Assembly: GCA_026936335.1 (NCBI GenBank)
Contig: JAPMXV010000049.1
Coordinates: 186,001-250,000 of the forward strand
DNA from: Mantamonas sphyraenae
Taxonomy: Eukaryota > CRuMs > Mantamonadidae
Direction: 5' to 3'
DNA: 64,000 nt
Shown: piece by piece, positions 22,227 to 33,038 of the stretch
Numbering within the stretch: the first letter of the stretch is position 1
Layout of the letters: every line of letters starts with the position of its first letter
Notes under the pieces: model-generated
Database searches by the model: none
Told to the model about the DNA's origin: nothing
What the model saw: the letters and a program-made list of their open reading frames with translations, nothing else
Position numbers and translations under genes: made by a program

Positions 22227-25200
22227 TCACAGGCTTCTTTGCACCGCCTTGGCAAAGCGCTGTGCCACTTTTTCCAGCTCCTTGAGCGAGGGCATGTCCT
22301 GAATCCATTGGGAGGCCTGTTCCTGCAAAGCGTTCCATCCCAAGTGGCAGCCAAGCAGGCTTGCGGCGAGCGCGGCGTTCGGGCAAGTTTCGCCTCCTTC
22401 CTTCACAATGTCCAGAAGCACATCGACAAAGCTGCGTCCGGCACAGGCCTCGTCCATGGCCCAAAGCGCCACCGCCATGGTCTTGAGAGCGGGTAGCGAG
22501 GACGAGGTCAGGGACACCAGCGACTTGCCACTCTCGTCGCTAGAGGACATGGCGCCGTCGAGATTCATGTGCGCATCCAAGTCCAGCTCACCCAGCGACG
22601 TTGCTGTGGCACTGCTTCGGAACTCGGACGCATGTTCACCCAAAGGCACATGCTTCTCCACAAAAGCAATGCACTGGTTGCGCAAGGCGCGCCATGCAAT
22701 GTCCGAATCTGCTGGTACACCGCGAAGCAGCAGAGACACACACATGGCCGTCATGACACCTGCCGCCACACAGCGCCCATCAGGATGGGTCAGCCGAGTC
22801 ACAGAGCTGCAGATGCGCAGTACGTCGTCTCTGTGCTGGAAGCGCATGGCGCCCACGAGAGGCGCTCGTCCAAGCGCTGCGTTGTCGTGCCATCGCTTGC
22901 CGTCACGACGCCACAGTCGCTCTGTGTCCTTTAGAGGCTCGGTTGTGAAGCGAGCACTGTTCAGCACACGCTGAAGCGATTCCGGTATGGACACCGGAGC
23001 ACCCCGGTCAAGGATGCCGTCCTCATTCCAGACCTGCAGGCGCATGGCCAGGTCGACCATGTTCATGGATCCTGGGCTGTCGATCATGGCCTGTGCAAAC
23101 ACAAGCATCTGTTCCGTCCACACAGTGTAATCTCCTGGCACCCATCGACTGCGGTGGGCGTCCTGTACAATGTCGCCCATCCGCAGCTGTTGCATTTGAG
23201 CACGCTCACCATACCGCAGCTTCACCTTGCTGGCACTCATATGCTCCGTAGCAAGCCCCACCGCATTCCCAATGGCATAGCCCAGCATCAACCCCTTGAC
23301 CCGATCCATCAGTTCAACCTCCCCGAGCCCACGCACACTCGACCGAAGAATCGGGATGGGTGTCACTGCAGGGAGTGATGAAAGCTGCAGCGACTCTTCC
23401 ACTGCATGTAACCCGAGGGCGTGTCCGACCTGGATGCAGCTATCGTGTAGTGCCTGCACGTCCAACTGTTGGTTGTCCAGAGTGTCTGCCACGACCACCA
23501 CGTCAAACAACCCCTGCAATACCTCCTGCGCATGCTTCGCCTGACGCTTGGCCGCGCCTACCAGTGACTCCATTGCTTTCTTCTTTGTGCCTGAATACCG
23601 CCTGCGAACGGCTGCCTCCATGATCTTGTCCGATTCTGCCTGCACATGCACGGTGACCACGTGCAGCGCGCGCGTATCCATCAACTTCTCGGCACCCATT
23701 ATATCCAGCTCCAGCACACCGATGCTTCCCTGCCTGGCGTCGCCCAGAGTCAGCGACGTCGTGACTGCATCTGCGCTGGTTGCCAGGGTGCTTCCTTGCA
23801 CCTTTTGCCACTCCAGACACACTCCCTGGGCGATGGTTTCTACCACCGTCTCCTCCTCTTCCTCAACAAACCACCCACTCGGGTGCTTCTTGTAGAAAGT
23901 CTCCATCTCGGCCAGCGCAATGCGTCCTTCCCACTCGTCAAAATCCGGCAGGTGCTGTGGCAGCTGACCCGTTGTGTTCCGCCAGACGGGTACAAATACT
24001 CCGGGATAGGCACGCATGAGCTCATGCACAAGCGCCGTTTTGCCCACGCAGGGTGCACCGGTGACCACCAGCACAGGGTAGGAGTCGAGCATCGTGGCAA
24101 CCTCCGTGTTTGGCGCAGGTGTGCTCACAAGCACCGCCGTATGAGACACACCCGCCGCCACGCACAATGACAATCCCCGTGTGTCGCCGTTGGCCAGCAC
24201 AGGCACGTCCCTCACCATGCGTTCTCGGAAGCCTTTGTCCAGCGAGCTCACCACCGAGGGTTCCTCAGTAAAGTTCAGCCCCCACGCAATCACATCCAGG
24301 TTTTCTGCCACCAACACGCAGTTGCGAGGTCCACAAAACACATGTTTGATCCCTGGGCGGCTGCGTGTGCCGTAGCCAAGCAACGAAAGCTCAATCTCAC
24401 GCGGCACAGCCTGCTTGTCATCCACCAAGAAAAAGCCCAGTTGGTTCACGTCATTGCACCCCCACGTGTACACATGTGGGTTCCCACGACGATCGCGTGT
24501 CAGAACCATCGTATGCTTGCTTCCACAGGCCACCTCCACCACCTCTTCGTTCCCAAACATCTGCACGAGTTGCGGCACTGCAGTCCCTTCGCCAAACTCC
24601 TCTCCCAGTCCCAGCTGTCCGTCCACGTGGCTACCAAACATGTACAATTGCCTGTCGTGCGTCACCACCGCCGTGTGATGCTCTCCACACTCCACCTGCA
24701 CCACCTGCAGCCCTTGCGAACGAAAGTGTTCGACGGGCAGGGGAAACAGGCACCGTTCTGTGTCCCCCAACCCCAGCTCTCCGTGTTCGTTGGCTCCCCA
24801 CGCATACAATGTGCCTGCTGCCGTCACTGCAAAGCTGTTGTGTGCACTGCATGCAATCGACGTCACTTCGTGGCCGTTGAGAAAGTCCAGTTGCGTCGGT
24901 GTGTGTGTTCCCTGCCCCCCTGCGTCATCTCCGCTATGCCCATCTCCCAATATGCCTGAGCCCCATGCAAACACCCGATGACACGACGTCAGAGCCATCG
25001 AGTGCGAATCCGAACATGCGCTGCGCACGAAAAAGCATCCGTCGTCTGTGTCCAGCTGCGCCAGCGACTCCTGTTGCTCTATGGCTCCTAGTCCCAGCTG
25101 GCCGTTGCGCCCGTCCCCGCAGCTGTACAGCTTGCCGTTATACCCCACGGCCAGCATGTGCATAGACGAACACGCCACATCCAGGTAGTATCCACTCACC

Positions 25201-26000
25201 AGTCCCGGCTCCTCGGCCGCCTCGCCTTTTCCATCTCCATCCATGCGTCCCACAAACGCACTGTCTCCCCATGTAACCAATACACCGACTCGATTACGCA
25301 GCTCTTTCCGCTCCTCCATCCCAAGCGGCCTTCCGTCTCCGCCTTCACTTCCCTGCGTCAAGCGTGAGTCGTTCAATCCGTCGTCCAGCTGAACCTTGAC
25401 GTGTCCGCTGTGCGTCAATTCTATGCTTCCACTTCCTCCTCCGCCTCCTTCCCCATCTCCTTCCTCTTCTGCCTCCAGCTGCCACAGATCTTGGGACTGG
25501 TGAACATCCGCCTCAACAAAGCCGTCGCCTCCGTATCCACTGCGGCCTCCAGGGGTGTGTGCCCCGCTTGGTGATGCAACCATCCCCGAGTACTCCAGCT
25601 CCCTGCTCTGGTCCATCCCTAAAGGCGTGGACGCTCCCTTTGGCGTTCCACCGTTTGCGTGCGCAGCCGTTTCCCGCGCCGAAAAGTCCAACGCGCGCAC
25701 CGGTGTTTCGCTGTCCCCAACCTTGCTCCCGGGCGTCCCAACATTTGAGACTTGGCTCCCGGGCATCTTTACCCCGCTTGCCATCGGAGTACTTCCGTTG
25801 TCTTTCAATATAATGTTCCCTTCCGGGGTACTCAGCACATGTTTGCTAATCTCGCTTCCTGGTGTCTCTTGCACTCGACTGCTGTTTGACACACTCTTTG
25901 GCGTGCCACTGTGCTCACTGTCCACCATCACCACGGACTCCTCCATCGCTACCCCCTGCTGACGCGGGGCAGCCTTTGCCTTTGATGCCCCGCAACCCAT
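22227..26000 (-). CDS. RCC1 - guanylate kinase-like - ADP-ribosylglycohydrolase fusion
   Basis: A single-exon protein of 1257 residues. I start at the ATG at 26000 because it gives MGCGASK, a strong N-myristoylation signal with an adjacent Cys for palmitoylation. Residues 1 to about 240 are disordered and Ser/Gly-rich. About 250-640 is an RCC1-type beta-propeller (GDGRNGQLGLG, YAWGANEHGELGLGD, CGEHHTAVV, YMFGSHVDGQLGLG, WGCNDVNQLG). About 642-860 resembles guanylate kinase: P-loop VTGAPCVGKTALV, GVLELDIMGAEKL, and the GLFDVVVVADTLDN end; the middle substrate region is divergent. About 895-1257 is a DraG/ARH ADP-ribosylglycohydrolase (VKGLMLGYAIGNAVGLATE, YTVWTEQMLVFAQAM, CAAGVMTAM-type VAAGVMTAM). 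The Asp-Asp of TDDT-type metal motifs is altered (YTVWTEQM), so catalysis is uncertain. It probably acts on membrane-associated ADP-ribosylated targets. Confidence 0.85.
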   Translation of the reverse strand: MGCGASKAKAAPRQQGVAMEESVVMVDSEHSGTPKSVSNSSRVQETPGSEISKHVLSTPEGNIILKDNGSTPMASGVKMPGSQVSNVGTPGSKVGDSETPVRALDFSARETAAHANGGTPKGASTPLGMDQSRELEYSGMVASPSGAHTPGGRSGYGGDGFVEADVHQSQDLWQLEAEEEGDGEGGGGGSGSIELTHSGHVKVQLDDGLNDSRLTQGSEGGDGRPLGMEERKELRNRVGVLVTWGDSAFVGRMDGDGKGEAAEEPGLVSGYYLDVACSSMHMLAVGYNGKLYSCGDGRNGQLGLGAIEQQESLAQLDTDDGCFFVRSACSDSHSMALTSCHRVFAWGSGILGDGHSGDDAGGQGTHTPTQLDFLNGHEVTSIACSAHNSFAVTAAGTLYAWGANEHGELGLGDTERCLFPLPVEHFRSQGLQVVQVECGEHHTAVVTHDRQLYMFGSHVDGQLGLGEEFGEGTAVPQLVQMFGNEEVVEVACGSKHTMVLTRDRRGNPHVYTWGCNDVNQLGFFLVDDKQAVPREIELSLLGYGTRSRPGIKHVFCGPRNCVLVAENLDVIAWGLNFTEEPSVVSSLDKGFRERMVRDVPVLANGDTRGLSLCVAAGVSHTAVLVSTPAPNTEVATMLDSYPVLVVTGAPCVGKTALVHELMRAYPGVFVPVWRNTTGQLPQHLPDFDEWEGRIALAEMETFYKKHPSGWFVEEEEETVVETIAQGVCLEWQKVQGSTLATSADAVTTSLTLGDARQGSIGVLELDIMGAEKLMDTRALHVVTVHVQAESDKIMEAAVRRRYSGTKKKAMESLVGAAKRQAKHAQEVLQGLFDVVVVADTLDNQQLDVQALHDSCIQVGHALGLHAVEESLQLSSLPAVTPIPILRSSVRGLGEVELMDRVKGLMLGYAIGNAVGLATEHMSASKVKLRYGERAQMQQLRMGDIVQDAHRSRWVPGDYTVWTEQMLVFAQAMIDSPGSMNMVDLAMRLQVWNEDGILDRGAPVSIPESLQRVLNSARFTTEPLKDTERLWRRDGKRWHDNAALGRAPLVGAMRFQHRDDVLRICSSVTRLTHPDGRCVAAGVMTAMCVSLLLRGVPADSDIAWRALRNQCIAFVEKHVPLGEHASEFRSSATATSLGELDLDAHMNLDGAMSSSDESGKSLVSLTSSSLPALKTMAVALWAMDEACAGRSFVDVLLDIVKEGGETCPNAALAASLLGCHLGWNALQEQASQWIQDMPSLKELEKVAQRFAKAVQRSL

Positions 26001-26160
26001 TGCTTTTTTGGCTCGACTCGTGCAGTGCCAATCGCCAATGATTTCGACCTTGTGTGTCAAACGGACCTCTCATCCAATCCTATCACTCAACGCAACTCGG
26101 CGTTTTCATCGTCTGCATGACTCAGCCGCCGGCCGAGCAAAGCAAACGAATTTTTCCAGG
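26001..26160. promoter_or_regulatory. 160-bp divergent promoter, fusion gene and OTU deubiquitinase
   Basis: Only 160 bp separates the start codons of the RCC1 fusion (minus) and the OTU protein (plus). No element recognised; promoter activity inferred from position. Confidence 0.4.
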
Positions 26161-27793
26161 ATGCCATCGTGGACTCAGCGTCCCGCGCGCTCGCAGGATC
26201 TCTCCATAGATGGCAGTGACTCGGAGAGTGACACCGAAGATTTCGCAGACGTGCTGTTGGAGCAGGAGGTGGCTTCCGGAATGCCAAGCGGCGGATTTTA
26301 CGGAAGCAGCACACATTCACAGGAAGGTGTTCACCTGGTTTCCATTCCGCGTACGCGTCACGCAGTGCCCGGGTACAACCATGGAGCGTCTTTACAGCAC
26401 GAAGAGACATCCATGGAGGACGACGACGTGATTGATGTGGAGCCAGCTGGAAGGCCACGGGTTCCAGAAGACATGGAAGAAGGGTACAACAGCGACGACG
26501 AGCGCACACTGGAGTCCATTACGCAAAGATTGAATGTGCACACAGTGGAGGAACTGGTGAGTTTGTTGGACGCACGCCACGGGGTCGCTAATTCTGGTGT
26601 TTGCTTTTTGAGGTTGCTCCCAGCCATGCCCTACGAAAGAGGGCAGATGTTCTCTAACGCACATCCTCGTCATCATCCCGTCAACCCTCCTCTGCCACAC
26701 ATGCACAGCTGGCAATGGAAGCAAAGTTCGAAGATACGCTCAAGCAAGAACGGGGACTGGCAGTTCGCAGAGTGCAGAGCGACGGGAACTGCCTTTTCCG
26801 AGCCGTAGGTAAGTCAACAGACCCGAAACCCTGGCTCATTCCACCCCACTGTCACGGTTACAGCCAAAATTTATCACCACCAGCTCACACGTGGCTCGCC
26901 GTACAGCGCTGCTTGTGTTCGGGGACGAAGAATTGCACGCCAACGTGCGCCAAACATGCATGGACTGGATGGTGGCCGAACGAGACCACTATTCCCAGTT
27001 CGTTACGGAGGACTTTAACGATTATATCAAGCGCAAGCGGGAGGACAAGTGCTTTGGCAACAACCTGGAGATTCAAGCCATGAGCGAACAGTACAACAGG
27101 CCCGTGGAGGTGTACAGCTACTCCAGCGAGCCCATCAATATCTTTCAAGGGCAGCCCGACCCACAAACTGTGCCCATCCGCCTCAGCTACCATGCAAACA
27201 ACCACTACAACGCCGTGTACAACCCAGACAAACCCGGGGAAGGCGTAGGCCAGGGTCTTGGGGGTGCCGAGGAACAGCGGGACTTGGAAGAGAAGCTGCT
27301 GATGGAAGACACACTGGCAGAGAGTGAAAAGATGGCATTGGAAGAGGAAACGGCACAGGCTGTGCTGGAGTCAAGTCGAGCCGAGATGGAAGCTCAGGAA
27401 AGGGAAGAAGAGCAGCGAGCCATGCTTCTCAGCATGGGCATGAATGCAAGTAGCAGTGACCATATGGACGCAGACGTCGACCAGGTCATCGCCGAGAGCA
27501 AGCGCGAGCGCCAGGAAGTGGAAGAGGATCAGGAGCGCAGGGCTCTTTTGATGAGCATGGGCGTCGACGTCTCATCCATGAGTGCCAAGGAAGTGCAACG
27601 TATGGTGGCCACTCTTGAGGAGGAGGACGATGGCCAGGGAATGTCGGACATGATCCTCGACGCCTCGTCGTCTTCTCACGGCGGGCCTCAACTCACACCC
27701 GAGCAACGTGCCATTCTGGAATCCATGGGCTACAAGGTGGAATTTATGGATGCATCCACATTGGAAGCTGTTCTGCAATCCATGGGGCTGTAG
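26161..27793 (+). CDS. OTUD5: OTUD5-like (DUBA) OTU deubiquitinase
   Basis: Cysteine protease that removes ubiquitin chains. Exons 26161-26556, 26709-26808 and 26907-27793 (donors GTGAGT and GTAAGT; acceptors CACAG and TACAG) give 460 residues. The catalytic core matches OTUD5 closely: DGNCLFRAV (Asp and Cys of the triad) spliced to the VFGDEELH segment, CMDWMVAERDHYSQFVTEDF, YIKRKRED, NRPVEVYSYSSEPIN, and SYHANNHYNAV (catalytic His). Residues 1-130 are acidic and disordered, including an SDSESDTEDF phospho-acceptor-like stretch. The C-terminal half is helical with three copies of a LLSMGM/LLMSMGV/ILESMGY motif, like UIM or UBA-type ubiquitin-binding helices. Confidence 0.9.
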
Positions 27794-27881
27794 GGGAGCA
27801 GAAATGAACTCAACTCGACTTGTGTGGGTTGGCTGCCAGGGTTCCCGACCGTTGTTGCGTTTTCATCGTCGGATGGACCAC

Positions 27882-28772
27882 TCAGTTGCTGTTCTTGAGG
27901 TTGTTGGCCACAAAGTTCCAGTCGACGACCTTCCACCAGTTGGCAAGGTACTCGGGGCGGCGGTTCTGGTAGTCCAGATAGTACGCGTGCTCCCACACGT
28001 CCACAGTCAGCAACGGAGTTTGGTTGTTGACCTGCGGGTTGCCTGCGTTGAACGTGTTGGCCAGCTCCAGCTTGCCCTGCTCGTTCTTCACCAGCCAGGT
28101 CCAACCCGAGCCGAACAGCGCTGTGGCGTTGGCCGTAAACTCGTCCTTGAACGAGTCAAAGTCGCCAAACGACTCGTTGATGGCCTTGAGCAGCTCCTCG
28201 TCCTGGGGAGTGTTGTTGTCCACGTCCGTGTTCTCGCTCATGCAGTGCCAGTAGAACGTGTGGTTGACAATCTGCGCCGTCTGGTTGAACAGGCCAGCCT
28301 TGGCCGTGTCCTCCGCCGCAATGAGCATCACCTCCTCCACAGGCTTCCCCTCCAGATCCGAACCCTCCAGAAGGTTGTTTGCGTTGTTCACGTACGTCTG
28401 TGGGTGTCACCGTGTCCAGTGTTTGCGTTTTGTGTCAGCCGGAAAAGCTCCGTTCCCGCCCTCTGGCGGAAAATGCCCTTCCCGCACCTCACCTGATGGT
28501 GCTTGTTGTAGTGGTAGTCCAGCACGTTGGGCGACAGTGCAGGCTTCAGACCATCCTGGATGTAGGAGATCTCAGGCAGAGTGTACTTGCTTGCACTCTG
28601 TGTTCCGTCGTCGTCCGTGTCAGTTGCGTTGGGCATGGGCCACTTTCGTACCTGCAAGCACGTCCACATGGCTCTCTCTACACCTCACCTGGGTTGCAGA
28701 CACACTTGCAGCTACGCTGGCAGACGTCTTGGATGCAGACTTGATGACAGAAGAGCGAGAAACAATCGACAT
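27882..28772 (-). CDS. Fe/Mn superoxide dismutase, probably mitochondrial
   Basis: Dismutates superoxide to peroxide and oxygen. Exons 28689-28772, 28493-28651 and 27882-28397 (both donors GTGAGG, all phase 0) give 252 residues. Exon 1 encodes a Ser/Lys/Arg-rich leader with no acids, MSIVSRSSVIKSASKTS, typical of a mitochondrial presequence. Metal ligands are visible: His in YHYNKHH, His in VNHTFYWHC, and Asp and His in DVWEHAYYLDY; FGSGWTWLV is the conserved core. Metal preference cannot be decided by eye. The start codon lies 19 bp from the stop of the upstream DUG fusion on the same strand. Confidence 0.92.
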
Positions 28773-28791
28773 TTTTGTTGGAAGAGTTGGC

Positions 28792-31700
28792 TCAGACGCG
28801 GCTGCGTTTCTCGTCGTGCGTCCCTCCATTGGTGACCGTAGACCCATCCTCATCATTGGCATCCTCAGTCTCCATCACATCTCGCTTGCGCTTGCGTTGT
28901 CGGCGTTCTCTGACGAGCTCGTGGACAGCGTCCGCTCGTGCTCCCAGCTCCTTGAGGAAGATCTTGATCACATCCCTGCCTTTAACCACATTCTGCACTC
29001 GAATGCGTTCGTTCTCCACGTGGGCATGGTCCGACGCCTGTACCAAGGGCAAGTGCAGGGCAGGGGCTTGCAGAATGGTTTCCAGGAATGGGATCGTGGG
29101 GATGGTGCCGCCTTCTCGCACCAGCATGGGTTCCGTTTCCCATACCTGCTTGATGGCTTCTTTGGCGCACTGGAACGGCACGTTTTCGTGGTCGGCCAGC
29201 CACCAGTTGCCCGAGCGCAGCACCTCCACATGCAATTCGTTTCCGGTCTGCTGCGCTTCAAACTGCCTTTGCAGGTGCTTGATGACGATGTCTTCGACGT
29301 CTTCCACAACCTGGTCTGGGACGATGCGTACACTCAATGTGGCCTCGGCGACGTTGGAAATGACTGACCATGCGTGGTTGTGGCTTGTGCGCACACTGTG
29401 GATCGAAAGGCTCGGTTGCCGCCACCGCTGCTTCAGGATTTCCACCTTGTCGTCTTGCTGACCACGCAGCTTGTTTACCGCAATCTCTTTACGGTACTGC
29501 TCCACGTCAAACTCGAGGTTGTCGTACAAGGGACCCTCCGTTTCTGCATCCCAAGGCCGCACCTGGTCGTAGAATCCAGGCACGTGGATGTTGCCCTCTG
29601 CGTCCACCAACTTGCTCAGCAACTGCATGAGGGCGTGCATGGGCTCGTACACGACGCCTCCGTGGACACCAGAGTGCATGTTTTCCCCGGGTCCCTTCAC
29701 CGTCACGCGCATTGTGATGATGCCTCTCATGCCGTAGCAAAGGCACGGTGTGTGGTCACCAATCCAGGTTGCGTTGGACAATACGATCACATCTGTGTCC
29801 TCTAGGAACTCCTTGTTCCGTTCCACCGCGTCCTGCAACCCCTGGCTGTCGCATTCTTCCTCACCTTCGATCAAGAAGTTGATGTTCACGGGCAAACTCT
29901 CTTCCTCCTGCAGCTCATGGGCAGCCATCAGCATCATCATGATGGGGCCCTTGTTGTCGCTTGTTCCACGGCCGTAGAAGTATCCGTTTCTTCCCATCAT
30001 GCTCCACGGATCCTGATCCCATCCATCATCGGCAGAGGCCTCCACCACGTCGTAGTGGCCGTAGAACGTCACAGTGGGCTTCTCCTCCGGATGTTTAGCC
30101 ATGATCTTGGAAAAAATCAACGGATTGGCACCTTCCTTGCCCACCACCAACTTTGAGGAGAAACCGAGCTGATCCAACACCGCAGTGAGCATGCTGGCCA
30201 TCGCGTACGACTCGTCCTTGTAGCGCGGGTTGCCGCTGACACTGGGGATGGCCACCGCACGGTTGAGGAGAGCAAACAGGAGCTCGTTGCCATGGAGACG
30301 TGAGATCATCGCTTCCACACTGGCGTTTGCGCTCACAAGCAGTTTGCGTTTGCTTCGCGGCGTGCCTCCAGCACTTGTGTCGTGCGAGCTGTCTCCGTCC
30401 TCGGACGCTGCTGCGACCATGTCATCCTGGTCCATTGCGTCGGAGATGTCGTCGTCCACCGTGCCCGTGGCGACCGGAAACATGCACACAGTGCCATCGA
30501 GGGAGCCTGTGAAAAAGAACGAACCACGGACCACGAGGCTGGTGACGGCGTCGTCGTGCGCCTGAAAGCTGTACATACACTCCAGATTGCTGAGGGACCA
30601 CTGTCGTACGGTGCCGTCGCGGCTTGCAGAGAACAGGTACTCGGGAGTGGAGGCAAGGGCGAGGACGTGTGCCTTGTGCGCAAGGCGGCGCTTGCAGAAC
30701 ATGGGCTCCTGAGTGGCGTCCCACACACGCACACTGTTGTCTGTGGAGCCAGAAAACAGCAGCTCGTGTGTCGCGTTGTAATGGAGCGCCATGATGTTGC
30801 CCTGGTGTCCCACGAGCCCTTGTGCACATTGCATCGAACGCGCGTTCCACACGCGGATGGACATGTCCCCCGACCCGGACACAACGTACTCGGGAGTCGA
30901 GGCAAGGCTGTACACGTAGCCGTGATGGTGGAACTTGTTGTGCCGCCGGCGGTTCACGCGCTCCATGTCGATTTGTGTTTCGTCGCCACGGAGCTCGTCC
31001 ATGATGCCCAAGAGGTCCAGCGAATAGATGGTCATGTCCTGTGCACCAACAAAGAGGGTGCGGGAGTCGTCGCCCACAGAAAGGCTGTAGATGCCCGAAA
31101 CGGGGCATCGGATGGTCAGCCGCAGCTGGAAGGACGACAGGTCCCAAAGGCGAATGGTTGCATCGCTGGAAGAGCTCAACAGCCAGCACACCCCGTCCTG
31201 GGAAAAGGTGAGCAGACACAGGACGGAGCGAGTATGGCCCTTGAGTGCAGCCTTGAGTTCCAAGGATTCAATGTCGTGCACGTTGATGGTCGAATCTTGC
31301 GAGCCGCTGAGAAGGTAGTGAGCAGAGGCCGCAAGTGCAAGCACGGGGCCTGAGTGCTCTGTGAACCGATGCTTGTCCGTAGCTTGCATCGCCATCATGT
31401 CCTCCTCAGCGTTGCTGGCGACCATGAGCATGGACATGGAGGACGATTTTGTCAGGCGGCCTTGCCCTTCCGAGGTGAAATCGGAATTGGTGGACAATGA
31501 TGATGATGATGAACTGCGATGAGTAGGGTTGTGGACGTCTCTTAGACGCTGAGCTTGGACATGTTTGAGGGCACGAATGATGTCCTGGCGGGTCCCGCGG
31601 CAGCGCGAGTTCATGGTTTCCGTGACGACGCCGGCATAGTCTGTCGAGTTGTGGGATGTCCTGAGGGCGGAAGTAGCAGCGGCAGCGGATTTGGTTGAGG

Positions 31701-32992
31701 AAGATGAAGACGAGGATGATGATGACTGCTGGGAAAACGCCGGCGGACCGGAGAAGCAGGTCGCGTTGTGGGACGTGGCAGCCGCTGAGGGGCCGACGTC
31801 GATGTGGTGGGGTTTGGAAGTAAGCTGTTCGTAGGGGTAGAGCAGGATACTTGTGTCGCTGGTGATGACAAGAAAGGTGTTGCGAGGCACGGGGCACCAG
31901 TCGGTCCGGTCCCAAAGGGGCTCTGAGGCAACGATGACGAGCTGTTCTCCCTTGTCTCCGTGAACCACGTTGTAGGAATCGACCTGGTTGGATGATGCTT
32001 GAGCTTTGCTGTTGCGCAGAGAGGGCTCGACGTCGCTCTGGTCGTACAGGTTTTGGTTGATGAGGGAGCGGTTGGATGTGAGCTTGTCGGCTGCGCTGAT
32101 GATATCACTTCCAGAGCTGTAATACAAGCTGACGGGTTTGTGTTTCGGGTCGTTGGAGGAGATGTAGCGCGTGCAGACGACGGTTTCTCCGTCAGTGACG
32201 GCAAAGTTGAGCAGCATGGGCTTCTCGAGATTGCATTCGACAGCCCACTCATTGAGCTGCTCGATGACGCGCACAAGATACTGCAACAGCAGTTCGGGTG
32301 ACAGTTCGTCCGAGGCAAAGTCGAAATTGTCTGGAAACTGGCTAAGGAACAAGGCGAAGCAGTACTCGGAATCGGTTGTGCCCTGCAAGTGAGCAATTCC
32401 GCGAGGACAGGTGTCAGCAGGGCGAGAAACACACGAAAGAGACTACAACGAGTCGGGAGAGGGCAGATGGCAGGCACGGCGAGTGGGCAGATGGCCATGC
32501 AGGGCGAACACGAGGGTTCTGGAAATCGCGGGAGCTCTCCGGACGTACAGTGACGGCACTGAAGGCAACCGGGTTGAGGGCCAGAATAAGCTTGCGCTTG
32601 AACCCACTTTGCACAAAGGTGGGAATGTCACCATTGTGCATGAACATGTAACGGCCAAAGGCCCATGGGTGGCAGTTTGCATCGCTGGCAGCCGAGCTGG
32701 TTCCGGCGCGCACATGGGCAAAGAGCATGGGGGAGAAGGTCTTTGCGGCAATGCGCTGGAGGTTGATGGAGTTCCACGCAGGTGTTAGGGAGGTAAACAC
32801 GCACGGGGTCGAGTCTCCATCGTCCTGGGGTGTGTACCAGCCCACGCCAAAACCTTCGCTGTGTGGGATCCCTCGGCCGGAAACCAGCTCCTGATTGCCG
32901 TATGACTGCTTCAAGATGCTATGTGTCGGACGTGTGATCAAATCTGCCATGCAGATGCTATGATCGCCCGCATACACCAAGAAACGGCACAT
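28792..32992 (-). CDS. DUG3-DUG2: DUG3-DUG2 fusion: class II amidotransferase - WD40 - M20 peptidase
   Basis: Glutathione degradation. In yeast, Dug3 (amidotransferase) and Dug2 (WD40 plus M20) are separate proteins that together cleave the gamma-glutamyl bond. Here one 1344-residue protein carries both. Exons 32549-32992 and 28792-32382 (GTACGT donor, TTGCAG acceptor). Residues 1 to about 420 match Dug3: MCRFLVYAG with nucleophile Cys2, GFGVGWY, TPAWNSINL, FAHVRAGT, NCHPWAFGRYMFMHNGDI, TTDSEYCFALF. About 490-780 hold seven WD repeats (IRVWNARSM, VRVWDATQ, VRQWSLSN). About 840-1330 is the M20 fold with metal motifs FYGHYDVVEA, GRGTSDNKGP and IEGEEECDS. The junction splices exactly where the two Dug3 halves align with yeast. 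No stop or splice site separates the two parts within exon 2. Confidence 0.92.
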
Positions 32993-33038
32993 GAGAAAGG
33001 GATGAGAGGTGTTTTGTTGGAATGCAGGGCGCGCTTTG

